Positions 24,140 to 36,261 of a stretch of 64,000 nucleotides of DNA are shown piece by piece. Source of the DNA: Ampullaceana balthica (lineage: Eukaryota > Mollusca > Gastropoda > Lymnaeidae); contig CALYLW010000014.1 of the NCBI GenBank assembly GCA_944989445.1, positions 1,358,978-1,422,977 on the forward strand. Reading direction: 5' to 3'. Numbering within the stretch: position 1 is the first letter of the stretch; every line of letters begins with the position of its first letter. Position numbers and translations under genes: made by a program. Under the pieces are notes generated by a model. It saw only the letters and a program-made list of their open reading frames with translations, had not been told where the DNA came from and searched no databases.

Positions 24140-24812
24140 ACAGCACCCATCACGCTTGAAGGAAAAACACTCGAGGAGGTGGACAGTTTTGTACACCTTG
24201 GCAGCGTGGTAGACAACAAGGTGGAAGGAATGCTGATGCCAGAATAAGGATTGGTTAGGCAAGAGCAGCCTTCCAACAACTCAAGAACGTTTGGGTCTAC
24301 AGAAACCTAAGCAGCAATTTAAAAATAAGGATATTCAACGTCATGGTGAATGAAGCCTGTGCTGCTATATGGAGCCGAGACGTGGAGAACAACGGCCTTA
24401 AACCTGACCAGAATCCAGTCCTTTATCAACAATTGCCTAAGAAGGATTCTCAGAATTCACTGGCTGGACAAAATCAGCAACCTGGAACTGTGGCAGCGGA
24501 CGGGGCAGAAGCTAATCGAGTAAGAGATTCTCCAAAAGCGGCGGAGATGGATTGGTCGTACAATAAAAAAAAACCTGCCTCCAATACAAAAAGGCAAGCC
24601 CTGAAATGGAACCCCTAGGGTAAGCGAAAAATATGCCCAAGAAACATTTAGTGACGAGAATTGGAGGCAGACGTCAAGAGAATTGGACATCACTGGAAGA
24701 TCCTGGAGAGGCTGGAGGTCTCTTGTTGGTGGCCTATGTCCTTGAAGGAATCGCAGTTGCCGACGATGATTGGCGGATGCCCCTCGTGAAAGAGAAGGAT
24801 CAACAACAATAA
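24140..24812 (+). pseudogene. LINE reverse transcriptase C-terminal fragment (non-LTR)
   Basis: Translated pieces in shifting frames include TLEEVDSFVHLGSVVDN, ARAAFQQLKNVW, RNLSSNLKIRIFNVMV, KKPASNTKRQALKWNP and WRSLVGGLCP. These form the thumb and C-terminal tail typical of endonuclease-type non-LTR retrotransposons. Several indels and stops break the frame. No 5' part is present. The exact clade cannot be fixed from this piece. Confidence 0.75.
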
Positions 24813-25280
24813 CAAAAAACAACTATCATCAACTGACTTATAAAATTACTTCTATGTTTTAAAAAACTATTTAAAATTTACGACGTACTACATACAAATT
24901 CATTATTTAAAAAAATTGCAATGTAGACCGGCAAGGGTGACAAATGGGACTCTGATACGGGCCTTAAACGTATGGTTTGACGCTTGATCTTTTTTATCCT
25001 TATGTTATGCGTGGGGACGACATAGGGCTCTACGTACCCAATCGTCTGGGGTACAAATATGTCTTTCGACGGGCCTTGTAATATTATTAGTAAAAAAAAA
25101 CCAACAAACGCTCAAGTTGATGATAAAATGACGCAAATCCACCTTTAGGCAATTTCAACGGAAGTTAAATTTATAAAAAGCTTTTTTGATAAAATTTTTT
25201 GCACCATGATTTTCCATGTCAATAAATGTTGCGTCAAAAGAATTTTGAGTTTGTTGTAAAGTATTTAGTGACTATGTTGC

Positions 25281-25440
25281 GCTGAGGCGCCGTGGCGCCT
25301 ACGGCGCCCACTTTTTTCAAATGCCCAACTAACTTATCCTTGTTTGATAAATACTTAATATTGAACATACTGAAATGTACACAAAGTATTTTATAATAGG
25401 GATTGCAGGGCGCCTACGGCGCTCACTGCAGCTGTGGGGC
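25281..25440. repeat. Repeat family R2 (GGCGCCTACGGCGCC palindrome), left part
   Basis: Contains the palindrome GGCGCCTACGGCGCC, then AACTTATCCTTG and GAAATGTACACAAAGTATTT. The same order is found at 59,131-59,260. The R2 sequence resumes at 26,280-26,420 (GCGCGCC ... AAATATAAGCTCAAAAA), so the (CAA)n tract and another repeat separate its halves. Confidence 0.7.
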
Positions 25441-25484
25441 ATATAATATAACTAGGGGCAAGTACCCGGCTCCCGCCCGGGTTT

Positions 25485-25956
25485 AACAACAACAGCAACA
25501 AAACAAAAACAACAAAAACAACAACAAAACAACAAAAACAAAACAACAACAAAAACAACAAAAACAACAAAACAACAAAAACAAAACAACAACAAAAACA
25601 ACAAAAACAACAACAAAACAATAAAAACAAAACAACAACAAAAACAACAACAAAACAAAAACAAAACAACAACAAAACAACAACTACAACAACAACAACA
25701 AAACAACAACTACAACAACAACAAATATAACAGCAACAACAACAAAGCAACAACAACATGAAGGACATTGTCGTCGCAGGGCAAGGGATGTGGACAACAA
25801 CAACAACAGCAAAAACAACACAAAAGCAGCAACAACAAAACAACAACAAAACAACAACTACAACAACAACAGCAACAACAACAAAGCAACAACAACAAAA
25901 CAACAACTACAACAACAAAAGCAACAACAACAAAGCAACAACAACAAAAAAAATTA
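25485..25956. repeat. (CAA)n-rich simple repeat tract
   Basis: About 470 bp of CAA/CAAAA repeats, interrupted once by a unique segment at 25,758-25,797. The overlapping open frames (poly-Gln/Asn/Thr on one strand, Leu/Val/Phe/Cys on the other) are products of the repeat and are not annotated as genes. Confidence 0.95.
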
Positions 25957-26039
25957 TTTTATGGCGATAATCGCCTTCTTGTTAATCTCGACACCAAAAT
26001 GTTTATTAATTTGCGTCATTATTTTACGTCTTAATTTTC

Positions 26040-26245
26040 AATAATTTTTATTTTATATAGCTCATATAGGGAAAAACTACATTTTGGGCCCCCGGGCCCC
26101 AGTATCTTACATATAAGGAACGAAACCTGTTTAATAACCTTTCCGGTATAATTTTGTGTACGTGTACCAAATTTCACGTTATTTGGTGGTCTGGATCTTG
26201 AGTTATTAGGGAACAGACAGACAACAAATGCGGCTTATATATATA
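26040..26245. repeat. Fragment related to the 2,457-4,818 repeat
   Basis: TATATAGCTCATATAGG, a GGGCCCCCGGGCCCC block and an ACAGACAGACAACAAA ... TATATATAGAAG tail follow the order of the intronic repeat in FANCD2. Confidence 0.6.
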
Positions 26246-26264
26246 GAAGATATATTTTGTTTAC

Positions 26265-26420
26265 AGCGCGTCTTTAATTTATAATTATTTTGCACACCTT
26301 TTTGCGCGCCTTTCGATGCACGCCTTGTATTAAAATATAAGCTCAAAAAATGACGTCATAGCGTTCCACATCCTTCCAGCCAGCCAGCCAGTGACTTGGA
26401 CTATTATATTGTATATGATG
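26265..26420. repeat. Repeat family R2, right part
   Basis: TTTGCGCGCCTTTCGATGCA, AAATATAAGCTCAAAAAATG and GTGACTTGGACTAT match the right half of the R2 copy at 59,370-59,490. The CCAG tetranucleotide is locally repeated. Confidence 0.65.
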
Positions 26421-26978
26421 CTCACATAAAAATGCGCCCAAACCTCTAGTTAAAAATTAAAAATTGTACCCTGTCGATTCGTATCGATAGAACCCCTGAC
26501 ACCATTTCAGCCCTATCTTATTGTACCAATGGTCCAAAGGTGCTTGGGCTGGAGTTGTCCTGCAGTCAGCTCGCTGGCCACGGTCCCACCAAGTCAAACC
26601 GAGTTCTTGTCTCATTTCGCACGCGGCAACCTTTCAGCTGGCGATAAGCCGATCACCTAACCCCACGGTCAGACCCCGGTCGTTGTCGGCACACATAGGT
26701 ACGTACAATTTATCTGTGGTCACTGACACCTGTTAAACGCACTTTTGACTTTGAATAAACCCAGACAAAGGAAAATAAATGAACTTTCCGAGACGTATCC
26801 AACGATGTTTTTTAAAAATAATTAGTTAGTTCTTGTTCTGTTGAAATGAAAATTTAGCTAGAAAGTCGATAATGTTTTTCCCCCTTCTTTTTCTTTGTTT
26901 TTTTCTACATAGTCTTTATAAACCTTATCAGAATGTTATTTCATACGATTATTATTTTTTAAATTTAATTTCCATAGT

Positions 26979-29142
26979 TGTAGGTCTTTTAAAGTTTTAG
27001 TCACACCCGACTGTACCATCTTGTAGGTCTTCTAAAGTTTTAGGCACACCCGACTGTACCATCTTGTAGGTCTTCTAAAGTTTTAGTCACACCCCACTGT
27101 ACCATCTTGTAGGTCTTCTAAAGTTTTAGTCACACCCGACTTTACCATCTTGTAGGTCTTCTAAAGTTTTAGTCACACCCGACTGTACCATCTTGTAGGT
27201 CTTCTAAAGTTTTAGTCACACCCCACTGTACCATCTTGTAGGTCTTCTAAAGTTTTAGTCACACCCGACTTTACCATCTTGTAGGTCTTCTAAAGTTTTA
27301 GTCACACCCGACTGTACCATCTTGTAGGTCTTCTAAAGTTTTAGTCACACCCGACTGTACCATCTTGTAGGTCTTCTAAAGTTTTAGTCACACCCGACTT
27401 TACCATCTTGTAGGTCTTCTAAAGTTTTAGTCACACCCGAATGTACCATCTTGTAGGTCTTCTAAAGTTTTAGTCACACCCGACTTTACCATCTTGTAGG
27501 TCTTCTAAAGTTTTAGTCACACCCGACTGTACCATCTTGTAGGTCGTCTAAAGTTTTAGTCACACCCGACTGTACCATCTTGTAGGTCTTCTTAAGTTTT
27601 AGCCACACCCGACTGTACCATCTTGTAGATCTTTTAAAGTTTTAGCCACACCCAACTGTACCATCTTGTAGGTCTTCTAAAGTTTTAGTCACACCCGACT
27701 GTATTATCTTGTAGGTCTTCTAAAGTTTTAGTCACACCCCACTGTACCATCTTGTAGGTCTTCTAAAGTTTTAGTCACACCCGACTGTACCATCTTGTAG
27801 GTCTTCTAAAGTTTTAGTCACACCCGAATTTAACATCTTGTAGGTCTTCTAAAGTTTTAGTCACACCCGACTGTACCATCTTGTAGGTCTTCTAAAGTTT
27901 TAGTCACACCCGACTTTACCATCTTGTAGGTCTTCTAAAGTTTTAGTCACACCCGACTGTACCATCTTGTAGGTCTTCTAAAGTTTTAGTCACACCCGAC
28001 TGTACCATCTTGTAGGTCTTCTTAAGTTTTAGCCACACCCGACTGTACCATCTTGTAGATCTTTTAAAGTTTTAGCCACACCCAACTGTACCATCTTGTA
28101 GGTCTTCTAAAGTTTTAGTCACACCCGACTGTATTATCTTGTAGGTCTTCTAAAGTTTTAGTCACACCCGACTGTACCATCTTGTAGGTCTTCTAAAGTT
28201 TTAGCCACACCCGACTGTACCATCTTGTAGGTCTTTTAAAGTTTTAGCCACACCCGACTGTACCGTCTTGTAGGTCTTCTAAAGTTTTAGTCACACCCGA
28301 CTGTACCATCTTGTAGGTCTTCTAAAGTTTTAGTCACACCCGACTTTACCATCTTGTAGGTCTTCTAAAGTTTTAGTCACACCCGACTGTACCATCTTGT
28401 AAGTCTTCTAAAGTTTTAGTCACACCCGACTGTACCATCTTGGAGGTCTTCTAAAGTTTTAGTCACACCCCACTGTACCATCTTGTAGGTCTTCTAAAGT
28501 TTTAGTCACACCCGACTGTATTATCTTGTAGGTCTTCTAAAGTTTTAGTCACACCCGACTGTATTATCTTGTAGGTCTTCTAAAGTTTTAGTCACACCCG
28601 ACTGTACCGTCTTGTAGGTCTTCTAAAGTTTTAGTCACACCCGACTGTACCATCTTGTAAGTCTTCTAAAGTTTTAGTCACACCCGACTGTACCATCTTG
28701 TAGGTCTTCTAAAGTTTTAGTCACACCCGACTGTACCATCTTGTAGGTCTTCTAAAGTTTTAGTCACACCCGACTGTATTATCTTGTAGGTCTTCTAAAG
28801 TTTTAGTCACACCCGACTGTATTATCTTGTAGGTCTTCTAAAGTTTTAGTCACACCCGACTGTACCGTCTTGTAGGTCTTCTAAAGTTTTAGTCACACCC
28901 GACTGTACCATCTTGTAGGTTTTCTAAAGTTTTAGTCACACCCGACTGTACCATCTTGTAGGTTTTCTCAAAGTTTTAGTCACACCCGACTGTACCGTCT
29001 TGTAGGTCTTCTAAAGTTTTAGTCACACCCGACTGTACCATCTTGTAGGTTTTCTAAAGTTTTAGTCACACCCGACTGTACCATCTTGTAGGTTTTCTAA
29101 AGTTTTAGTCACACCCGACTGAATCATCCTGTGGGTCTTCTG
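26979..29142. repeat. Satellite/minisatellite: about 50 copies of a 43-bp unit
   Basis: The unit starts TGTAGGTCTTCTAAAGTTTT and continues AGTCACACCCGACTGTACC. Roughly 50 head-to-tail copies cover 2.16 kb with low divergence. Variant units (CTTAAG, GTAGATCTTTTAAAG, GTATTATC) recur together after exactly 430 bp (27,591 and 28,021), showing a ten-unit higher-order repeat. Because 43 is not a multiple of 3, no reading frame persists. Confidence 0.97.
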
Positions 29143-29860
29143 TTTTAATTTCATTTATCGTAAATGTTCATGCCATATCTATTTTGACGTTTTTTGTTGT
29201 TGTGTTTGCTAACATTTATTGTTGTCTATAACGACTGGCGTAAACAAAACCTCTCATATGATTTTTTTTGTTCTTGTTATGTTTATGATTTATAATCTGA
29301 AATGAATTTTAGTATAGGCCGAAAATTGAACATTTCGATGAATATCCCAGAAAACCCCTTTTCATTTTAAAAGCAAAATCAAAATGTAATCAATCCTGAA
29401 GAATTCTTGGTGCAAATAATTAGAGCCATGGAAATTTCGATAAGAACATGCACTGTTTCCGGTCGACGAGGTGGATGGTAGACAGGGGGGTTTCTGTCGA
29501 CAGTCTTATAAGTTAGAGTGAGGCCGACTTTAAACAAAGTAGTTTTTTTGAATGTCCAGTTAGTTGTAAAAAATGTCACGTTTATAACGTTAAGACATTT
29601 TGATTGGGAAATAAATATGTAAAGATTATTTATCGTATATTTAGCATTGAATCTTTTTCTCAACGATCGACTTTGACACTCCAACCAGTTGCCTAAGCTT
29701 TGTTTGTACCAAACGCTGGTTCTGTGTAAGAGGTTAGGACTCAACTCAACATGAGAATGTAAAATGTTAAGCACATTGGTAAAATAACATGCAGACCTCT
29801 CCAAACGAGAAGCTTTACAGGCGTCCGCATAGACCTCATGAACACCTTTCATGACGTGCA
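29143..29860. other. Unique-looking stretch with one long unsupported open frame
   Basis: The minus strand is open for 178 codons over 29,379-29,915, the longest non-transposon frame outside the PIF1 copy. It has no recognised domain, its start lies in a local 16-bp repeat, and there is no compositional or splice signal. I treat it as chance, with low certainty. Confidence 0.4.
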
Positions 29861-29864
29861 CATA

Positions 29865-29960
29865 CACGCTTATTTCCATGCACGCTAATTTACATGCACG
29901 CTTATTTCCATGCACGCTAATTTACATGCACGCTTATTTCCATGCACGCTTATTTACACG
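29865..29960. repeat. Short 16-bp minisatellite
   Basis: CATGCACGCTTATTTC and CATGCACGCTAATTTA alternate for about five to six copies. Confidence 0.8.
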
Positions 29961-30098
29961 CCCAAGTGCGCACCTCTAGATACTCCGAAGTTCAAACCAT
30001 TACACATTCTTGTGTGCGCGATTTGTTCATGAAGGTTAAACTACTGAAAACGTCTAACAATTCTATGGATCCAATAATTGGATTATTATTGTTTAACA

Positions 30099-30395
30099 CC
30101 ACAGACGTGTCAATAAACACCGATACAGACATGCCAATGAACACCATTACAGACATGTCAATGAACATCAATACAGACGTGTCAATAAACACCAATGCAG
30201 ACGTGTTAATGAAAACCAATTCATACGTCTCAATGAAAACCAATTCATACGTGTCAATGAACACCAAAACAGACGTGTCAATGAAAACCGATACAGACGT
30301 GTCAATGAAACCAATTCAGACGTGTCAATGAACAACAAAACAGACGTGTCAATGAAAACCGATACAGACGTGTCAATGAACACCAATACAGACGT
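30099..30395 (+). repeat. 24-bp minisatellite encoding an octapeptide repeat
   Basis: About 12 copies of a 24-bp unit (ACAGACGTGTCAATGAACAC plus four bases). As 24 is a multiple of 3, a frame from 29,942 to 30,331 reads repeated variants of TDVSMNTN. A one-base loss near 30,310 ends the frame. Nothing indicates a real gene. Confidence 0.88.
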
Positions 30396-30558
30396 CCAAC
30401 CGTGTCGGAAGATCACAACGGAAGAAGAATGACGTCACATTAACTCAAACACCTGAACCCAAAGACAAACCCAATAAACCACCAATGCCATCGTTATATT
30501 CTTCTTCTTCTGCCTTTTTGTTCTCGGGGAATAGCAGTCGATCGTCATCGATGTCTAT

Positions 30559-30745
30559 CAGGGCCGGTCTTAGGCCACTGCAACCTATGCGGCCGCAGTT
30601 GGCCTTGCACTTTCGAAGGCCCCACCTCTCTTAATTTTCTTTTATTATCCTTATAAATTCCTCATCCCTACCCAGACTGGGCCCCGCGCAATTCGTTTCG
30701 CATACTAAGCCGCATAGGGCCCCGCAATTGCTAAAGCCGGCCCTG
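30559..30745. mobile_element. 187-bp hAT-type MITE, copy 2
   Basis: The ends are CAGGGCCGGTCTTAG and CTAAAGCCGGCCCTG. Flanks ATGTCTAT (30,551-30,558) and ATGTCCTT (30,746-30,753) fit a worn 8-bp target duplication. Internal sequence closely matches copy 1 at 18,948. Confidence 0.85.
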
Positions 30746-31225
30746 ATGTCCTTCCAAGGACACAGGCCACCTATACATTACAAGTTGCCTCCAGGTATCT
30801 CTATCCCTGAAGTATGGCCAAGTTTCTTGCAATAATGTCTGCTTCCTCCTTTCCCACTTACTATTCTTTGTCATACTTTATCTCAGCTTGGAATCTAACC
30901 TCCAGGGCCGAAATGTCGTTCCTTGTTCTTGTCGGCCATTTACGTAAGAAAATATTTGTACATGGCAGGATTTTTTAGCCCTGCGCACAACCATCTGGGC
31001 AATCTAGGGGGGGTGTCCCTTAGGCTCCCTGGGTAGCTGCCTTTGTTCGGGTCAGGTCCCTAGCCATTGTTAGATCCCCCTCCCCCACTTCCTACCAGGC
31101 TGTTGGGCGGATTTTTGTCGCTTGTCTTTTATTATATAATAAAGATGATCCTTATGTACAGAAGATTATTGCATCCATACTCTCATCCATGTTTTTTTTT
31201 AATATTTCCCGGGTACCCTCCATAT

Positions 31226-31510
31226 GGGGCCGTCCATAAAGTACGTCACGCTATTTTTGACAATTTTTAACTCCCCACCTCCCCCCTGTCACAAACTGTC
31301 ACAAATCTCAGACCCCCCCCCCTTAAGTACGTCACTATTTCGATCAAATTTTTTGTTTTTTTTTATTAACAAAATAATTAAAATTTAATATAAAACACCG
31401 TGACGTCACACATGGCTGGACCCCCCGCCCCTCCCTCCTGTCACAAACTGTCTCACATTCTTACACCCACCCACCCCCCCTGGAGCGTGACGTACTTTAT
31501 GGACGGCCCC
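31226..31510. mobile_element. MITE with GGGGCCGTCCATAAAGTACG inverted repeats
   Basis: The 285-bp element has long inverted ends that both reach into TCACGC. Internal arms are C-rich (CCTCCCCCCTGTCACAAA), giving an almost palindromic element. Flanks show TAT on both sides, suggesting a 3-bp target duplication. A frame at 31,400-31,705 is incidental. Confidence 0.85.
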
Positions 31511-32218
31511 TATCTGGCCGGCTTTCCACAGCAGTTTCATTTACCCCCCCCCCACGCACGCACACACACACACACTTTCCCCCATATTCGTCACAACTTT
31601 GAGACAGCTATCCACCTTCACTACCCAAGTAGGATCGGTTGTGTATCTCCCTTTAACAACTTTAAACAACAAAATTGTGTAGATGCTTGCACTGATTATT
31701 TCTAAAAATAACAATGATAGAGATGTGACTTAAAACAGCAAGAACAACAAACATCTTATGTACACATTTTATTAGGGTATTGAAATCTCCAACAATGTCA
31801 TCCATAAATAACTTCTGTACGCCAAAAATAACAATTGCACATGAGACGCAGATTCGACACAACCAACAGGGCAAAGACAACACTCCGACGTTTTGAGGAT
31901 GTTATCACCAAAGCCATTTCGAAGAGTAAACACCCAGCTGGGGATAACTGTTGAAACTTGGCCTACAAACCCTGGGATGAGTTGAATGTTGGGGAAAGGG
32001 GGGGGGGAGCGGGTGGGTGGTTATAACATCTACATGTTTACTGTTTTGATTAAATAACGTTACAACGCCTAGTTTCAATCACTGAAAATATATATCTGAA
32101 GTCCCGGACACAAAAGCTGTCGGGAAGCTACTGAAAGCTCAACGAGCGCTTTAAGCAAAAAGATTGAACACATTAAACAAATCATATATGAAAGGATTCC
32201 AAACAGCAGGATACTTTT
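31511..32218. other. Non-coding stretch, nothing recognised
   Basis: Contains a short (CA)n run near 31,558-31,575 and a G-run at 31,998-32,008. No gene or complete repeat was recognised. Confidence 0.5.
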
Positions 32219-32593
32219 TAAAATCATTTATATTAATAGCGTCTGCTTGTCTGTCTGTCGCAAAAAATTTGGATTGATTTTTTACCCACTTCCCGGTATC
32301 CTATCGAGCTGAAATTTTGCAGGCAGACTCGTCGCGACGATAAAAAAGATTCATCAAAATTTCACATCGATCGAATGTACTGTAATCAACTAAATGAATT
32401 TTTAGATTATCTCTATGTAGCATGTACATGTTTATGCTAGTCTGTCGTGCGGTGCGTATTATATTGAACATACTTTTATAACATTTTCCCGATCTGTAAA
32501 TGTTTATTCTAGTCTGTCGCGTGGTGAGTATTACGTGCGGTGCGTATTATATTGAACATACTTTTAGTTTAGTCTCATATATAAAGGATTTAT
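32219..32593 (+). repeat. Repeat family R1, copy b
   Basis: Starts AAATCATTTATATTAA and ends ATAAAGGATTTATAG, with the internal GAGCTGAAATTTTGCAGGCAG and GGTGCGTATTATATTGAAC landmarks. Confidence 0.7.
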
Positions 32594-33785
32594 AGTAAAA
32601 AACTTTGTTTTTACGGGTTATTGAAAATTAAAATTCTATCTTAATTTTATATTTTCGTTTTCCATTTTAATGCGGGGGTAGGGGGAGAGGTAACATTTTA
32701 CAGTCGCATTCGGTCCGTTTCAATTTTTTTATGTGCTTTACTCAACCTTAAAAAAATTAAAAGGGTTTAGGTTTAGAGCGTCAGCTTCATTGAGAAAAGG
32801 AGAGTTTAGAAAAGATGATATCAAGATGAAAGACCATATGTACTTAACACATTTAAAAAAAGAAGTAAAAAAAAACGCTGCAAACGGGATTTTTACAAAT
32901 AAACAATGATTATTCAGAAAGTAAGAATTATTTACTATTGTCAGTAAATTAAAGATTACAATTTAAAAAAAAATTGGAAAAAAAAATAATACAACATATT
33001 TAAAAAAAATAATAATTAGACTTATCTGTCTAAGACTCAGTAAAATACTTTAGATTGATTAAAATGCACCACTCTCAGAAATTATGTGCAGAGAATACTG
33101 TACAAATAAAATAAATATCAACTTTGCATTTTTTTGTGTACATTCCATTCAGATTTTTTGGCTACAAATAGTGTTGGCCTACTTAGCAATTATTGACCAG
33201 TCTTGCCTTGAGTTATCGTAATAAATCATTAACATATTAAATGATTAATTTATATTTGTTCTTCCGTAATAGAAAAAAAATGTTAATTAGGAGGCCCCCC
33301 CCCAGATTTTCTAGTTTATTGAAACATTTCAAAGCATAACCCACTTTTAGCCTCACAAAATCAAACTAGAGGTAAGATTAAATCAGAAAATATGAAATAA
33401 GATAAGATGAGAAGCATTTATTAATCCCGATAATTTTTTTTTATTACATTGCACACGATATAATTTAGTCTTAAAGCTCACAACCTACTGCCCCCCCCCC
33501 TCCACTTCCCTGTTCAGAGTTACTGGAATAGGTTTTTTGGCGTGGACGTAATTTTTGTTCAAACATGGCCTTTTGATTTCCAAATCATCTGTTATGATAA
33601 TTTACGAAATCGTATTAAGCGAGATCTGTTACGTTCAAAATGTTATTTTACGTGTCACCCGGGCTGAAAACAATTTTTAAATTTACAAAAACGTTCAGAC
33701 TTTAAAAAAAAATATTTAGGTTCCTTTTTCAGACTTTTTCCTTTATGACGGCCTATCGGACAAGTGAAATAGCGTTCACAAGTTT
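32594..33785. other. AT-rich non-coding stretch
   Basis: Several poly-A/T runs and short C-runs (33,292; 33,490). No gene or known repeat recognised. Confidence 0.5.
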
Positions 33786-33789
33786 AGAA

Positions 33790-33972
33790 TAACCACTAAA
33801 TACGAAGGGATAGTCTGGCTGGCACAATGCCCAACCACCTTTTACTTAATCTCAAATAATGTCATGTACCCATTTACAGCTGGGTGGACTCAGGGACACC
33901 CTTGACCACGGGAACACGCCCCTGCCTCCACAGGGATTCGTACGCGCGACTCTCGCTACGCCACCATGCCCC
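33790..33972 (-). mobile_element. tRNA-derived SINE
   Basis: On the minus strand the element starts GGGGCATGGTGGCGTAGCGA, an A-box-like tRNA head, with a B-box-like TACGAATCCC about 40 bases on. The body continues with AATGGGTACATGACATTA and AAAGGTGGTTGGGCATTG, blocks typical of the tRNA-related SINEs shared by molluscs. The tail after about 33,790 is worn. There is no intact tRNA fold. Confidence 0.65.
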
Positions 33973-35090
33973 ATTTTAAAAAAAATCTATTTAAAATTTG
34001 ATGTCAGTGCATACATGTTAAAATTTAAGAATGTCCTAAAGTCCTAAAGATCAAGAGAAAACTGACGTTAGTGTCGTAGTTATGCTACTGCTCATAACTC
34101 ATCTGTTTGATCATTTAGGATAAAACATTTATAACTCGAAATGTTTGTTTAAAAGACGAATTTAAAATAAAATACCAAAAGTGAACTCTCAACAAAGGAA
34201 TCGAAACCCAATCATTGAAACATCTAGCAATTAAACTAATTTTAACTTCTCAAACTATTTGGGAAAATATCTGGCAGTTAATTTATATATAAATAAATTG
34301 AAAAAAACAACAAAAATCAATAACAACAACAACAAAACAAAACAAAACATACACGTTGGCTAATTGTACTGGTGTTGAAAAGGAAACAGGGTGAGGGAGT
34401 GGAGCAGGCAAAGATCAGACGATATCCCGAGTTTGTAAACAAGCCATTGAATCACTTATGTGACAGGAAGCTGTTAGTGACACGGGTTTCTATTACATAC
34501 ACTTTGTGAGGTCGTGTTTTGATGTGATGGAAACGCCCCCCCCACACTCATTCAAGATGAAACATTTACAGCTGGATACAGCGTCTAACGTACACAAGGC
34601 TGAACGCGCCAGAAAATAGACATTATTCTGATATTAGACATTATTCTGATATAGGCCTACCAGCCAACATTATTTTTAAAATATTTTTTATATGGTCTAT
34701 TTTCACAATATCTTTTAACTGGCCTGTTTTCAATTGCTACTGTCTATTGCTAGTGTTGAAACTAAGGCCCACGAGCTGAGTCCGGTCTTGGACTCCGGTT
34801 TATTCAGGAGCCAGGGGTTTAAAAATCGATGTAATGCAAGCATTATTCTTTACAAATTGAATTTACACACTTATGAAAAATAAGAAAGAAACCCTTCATG
34901 AGAATTAATTTTGGGCACTCCCGAAATTATCGCAAATAAAATAATATCCAATAACTAAATGCTGGGCAGCCGTATCTGATGATAAAACATGAGGGGACAA
35001 GCTTAAAGTTAAAGGTTAAGATAATAAGACATAAATGCAGGAATTTAGCCCGTAACCCCCGTAAAAACAAAGTTTTTGACTATAAATCCT
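33973..35090. other. AT-rich non-coding stretch
   Basis: A (CAA)n patch at 34,300-34,345 and a short direct repeat at 34,619-34,655 (GACATTATTCTGATAT). No gene recognised. Confidence 0.5.
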
Positions 35091-35092
35091 TT

Positions 35093-35676
35093 GTGTAACA
35101 GACATAACTAAAAGTATGTTCATTATAATACGCAGCGCAAGACAATTCAAAAATACAAAATTGTAGTTATGCTAATACAGAAAGGATTTATATTAAAAAA
35201 CTAATACAATCTGCCTGCTAAATTTCAGCTAGATTTGATCACGGGAAAAGGGTTATAAAAACATGTTTAACATAATGCGCACCGCGCGACAGACTAGCAA
35301 AAACATTTACAGATTGGGAATATATATATATATATATATATAAAGTATGGTCAATATATATATATAATACGCACCGCACCGCGTGACAGGAAAATATTAA
35401 AACGTTTGTTCAGTATAATACGCACCGCGACAGTCTTCCACACAAATTTATATGCTACATAGAGATACATAGAGATAATCTAAAAATTCATAAATTTAAT
35501 TACATTGCATTCGAAAGATATGAAATTTTGCTAGATAATTTTTATCGTCGCCACGAGTCTGCCTGCAAAATTTCAGCTCGCCAGCATACGGGGAAGTTGG
35601 TTAAAATCGATCCAAAGTTTTTTCGGCAAGCAATGAATCAAGCAAGCAGACGCCACGAGTTAATATAAAGGATTTA
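35093..35676 (-). repeat. Repeat family R1, copy c (reverse orientation)
   Basis: Runs from TAAATCCTTTGTGTAAC to TAATATAAAGGATTTA, with CTGCCTGCAAAATTTCAGCTC in reverse orientation. An internal (TA)n at 35,320-35,365 lengthens it. Confidence 0.7.
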
Positions 35677-35987
35677 ATAATAAAAATTTTGCACGAAAAC
35701 ATAAAAAAAAATTAAAAAATAATATAATATATTATTTCATTATTTCTTTTCCCATCCTGATATGTTTATTATTATGATTTATTGAAAACTGGCAAAATAT
35801 TTTGGATAAGAGTAGTTACTTACTTTAAACGTTACATTAAATGTTATCTGAGTCATCACACCAGTTATGGTACTACTTACTGATGAGGAAGAAAGTGGTA
35901 AAATTGTTTCATCTTATATTTTATGACGTCCTTTTATCAAATTAATGTATTGCGGCTTTTCATATATTTATTAATTTTGTACACTTA

Positions 35988-36259
35988 GGGGCCGTCCATA
36001 AAGTACGTCACGCTCCAGAGGCGGGGGGAGGGGGTGTAAGAAAGTGTGACAGTTATTGATAGGGGGAGGGGGGTTCCGGCCATATGTGACGTCACGGTGT
36101 TTTCTAATAAATTTCAATTTTTTTGTTAATAAAAATAACACAATTTTTAGAAAGTGTGACGTACTTTAGGGGGGGGGATCCTGAGATTTGTGACAGTTTG
36201 TGACAGGGGGGAGGGGGGGAGTTTAAAATGGTAAAAAATAGCGTGACGTACTTTTTGGA
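35988..36259. mobile_element. MITE, GGGGCCGTCCATAAAG family, right end shortened
   Basis: The left end is GGGGCCGTCCATAAAGTACG. The right arm reads AGCGTGACGTACTTTTTGGA and then breaks off before the last bases. The preceding TTA fits the TTA flanks of the copy at 59,942. Interior arms are G-rich. Confidence 0.8.
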
Positions 36260-36261
36260 CG

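Noticed and set aside
25391..26044. Long Leu/Val/Cys/Phe and Gln/Asn/Thr open frames
   Set aside because: They are translations of the (CAA)n tract in several frames.
29379..29915. 178-codon open frame on the minus strand
   Set aside because: No domain, no splice or promoter signal, and its start lies in a 16-bp repeat; long frames arise by chance over 64 kb. Kept only as a low-certainty note.
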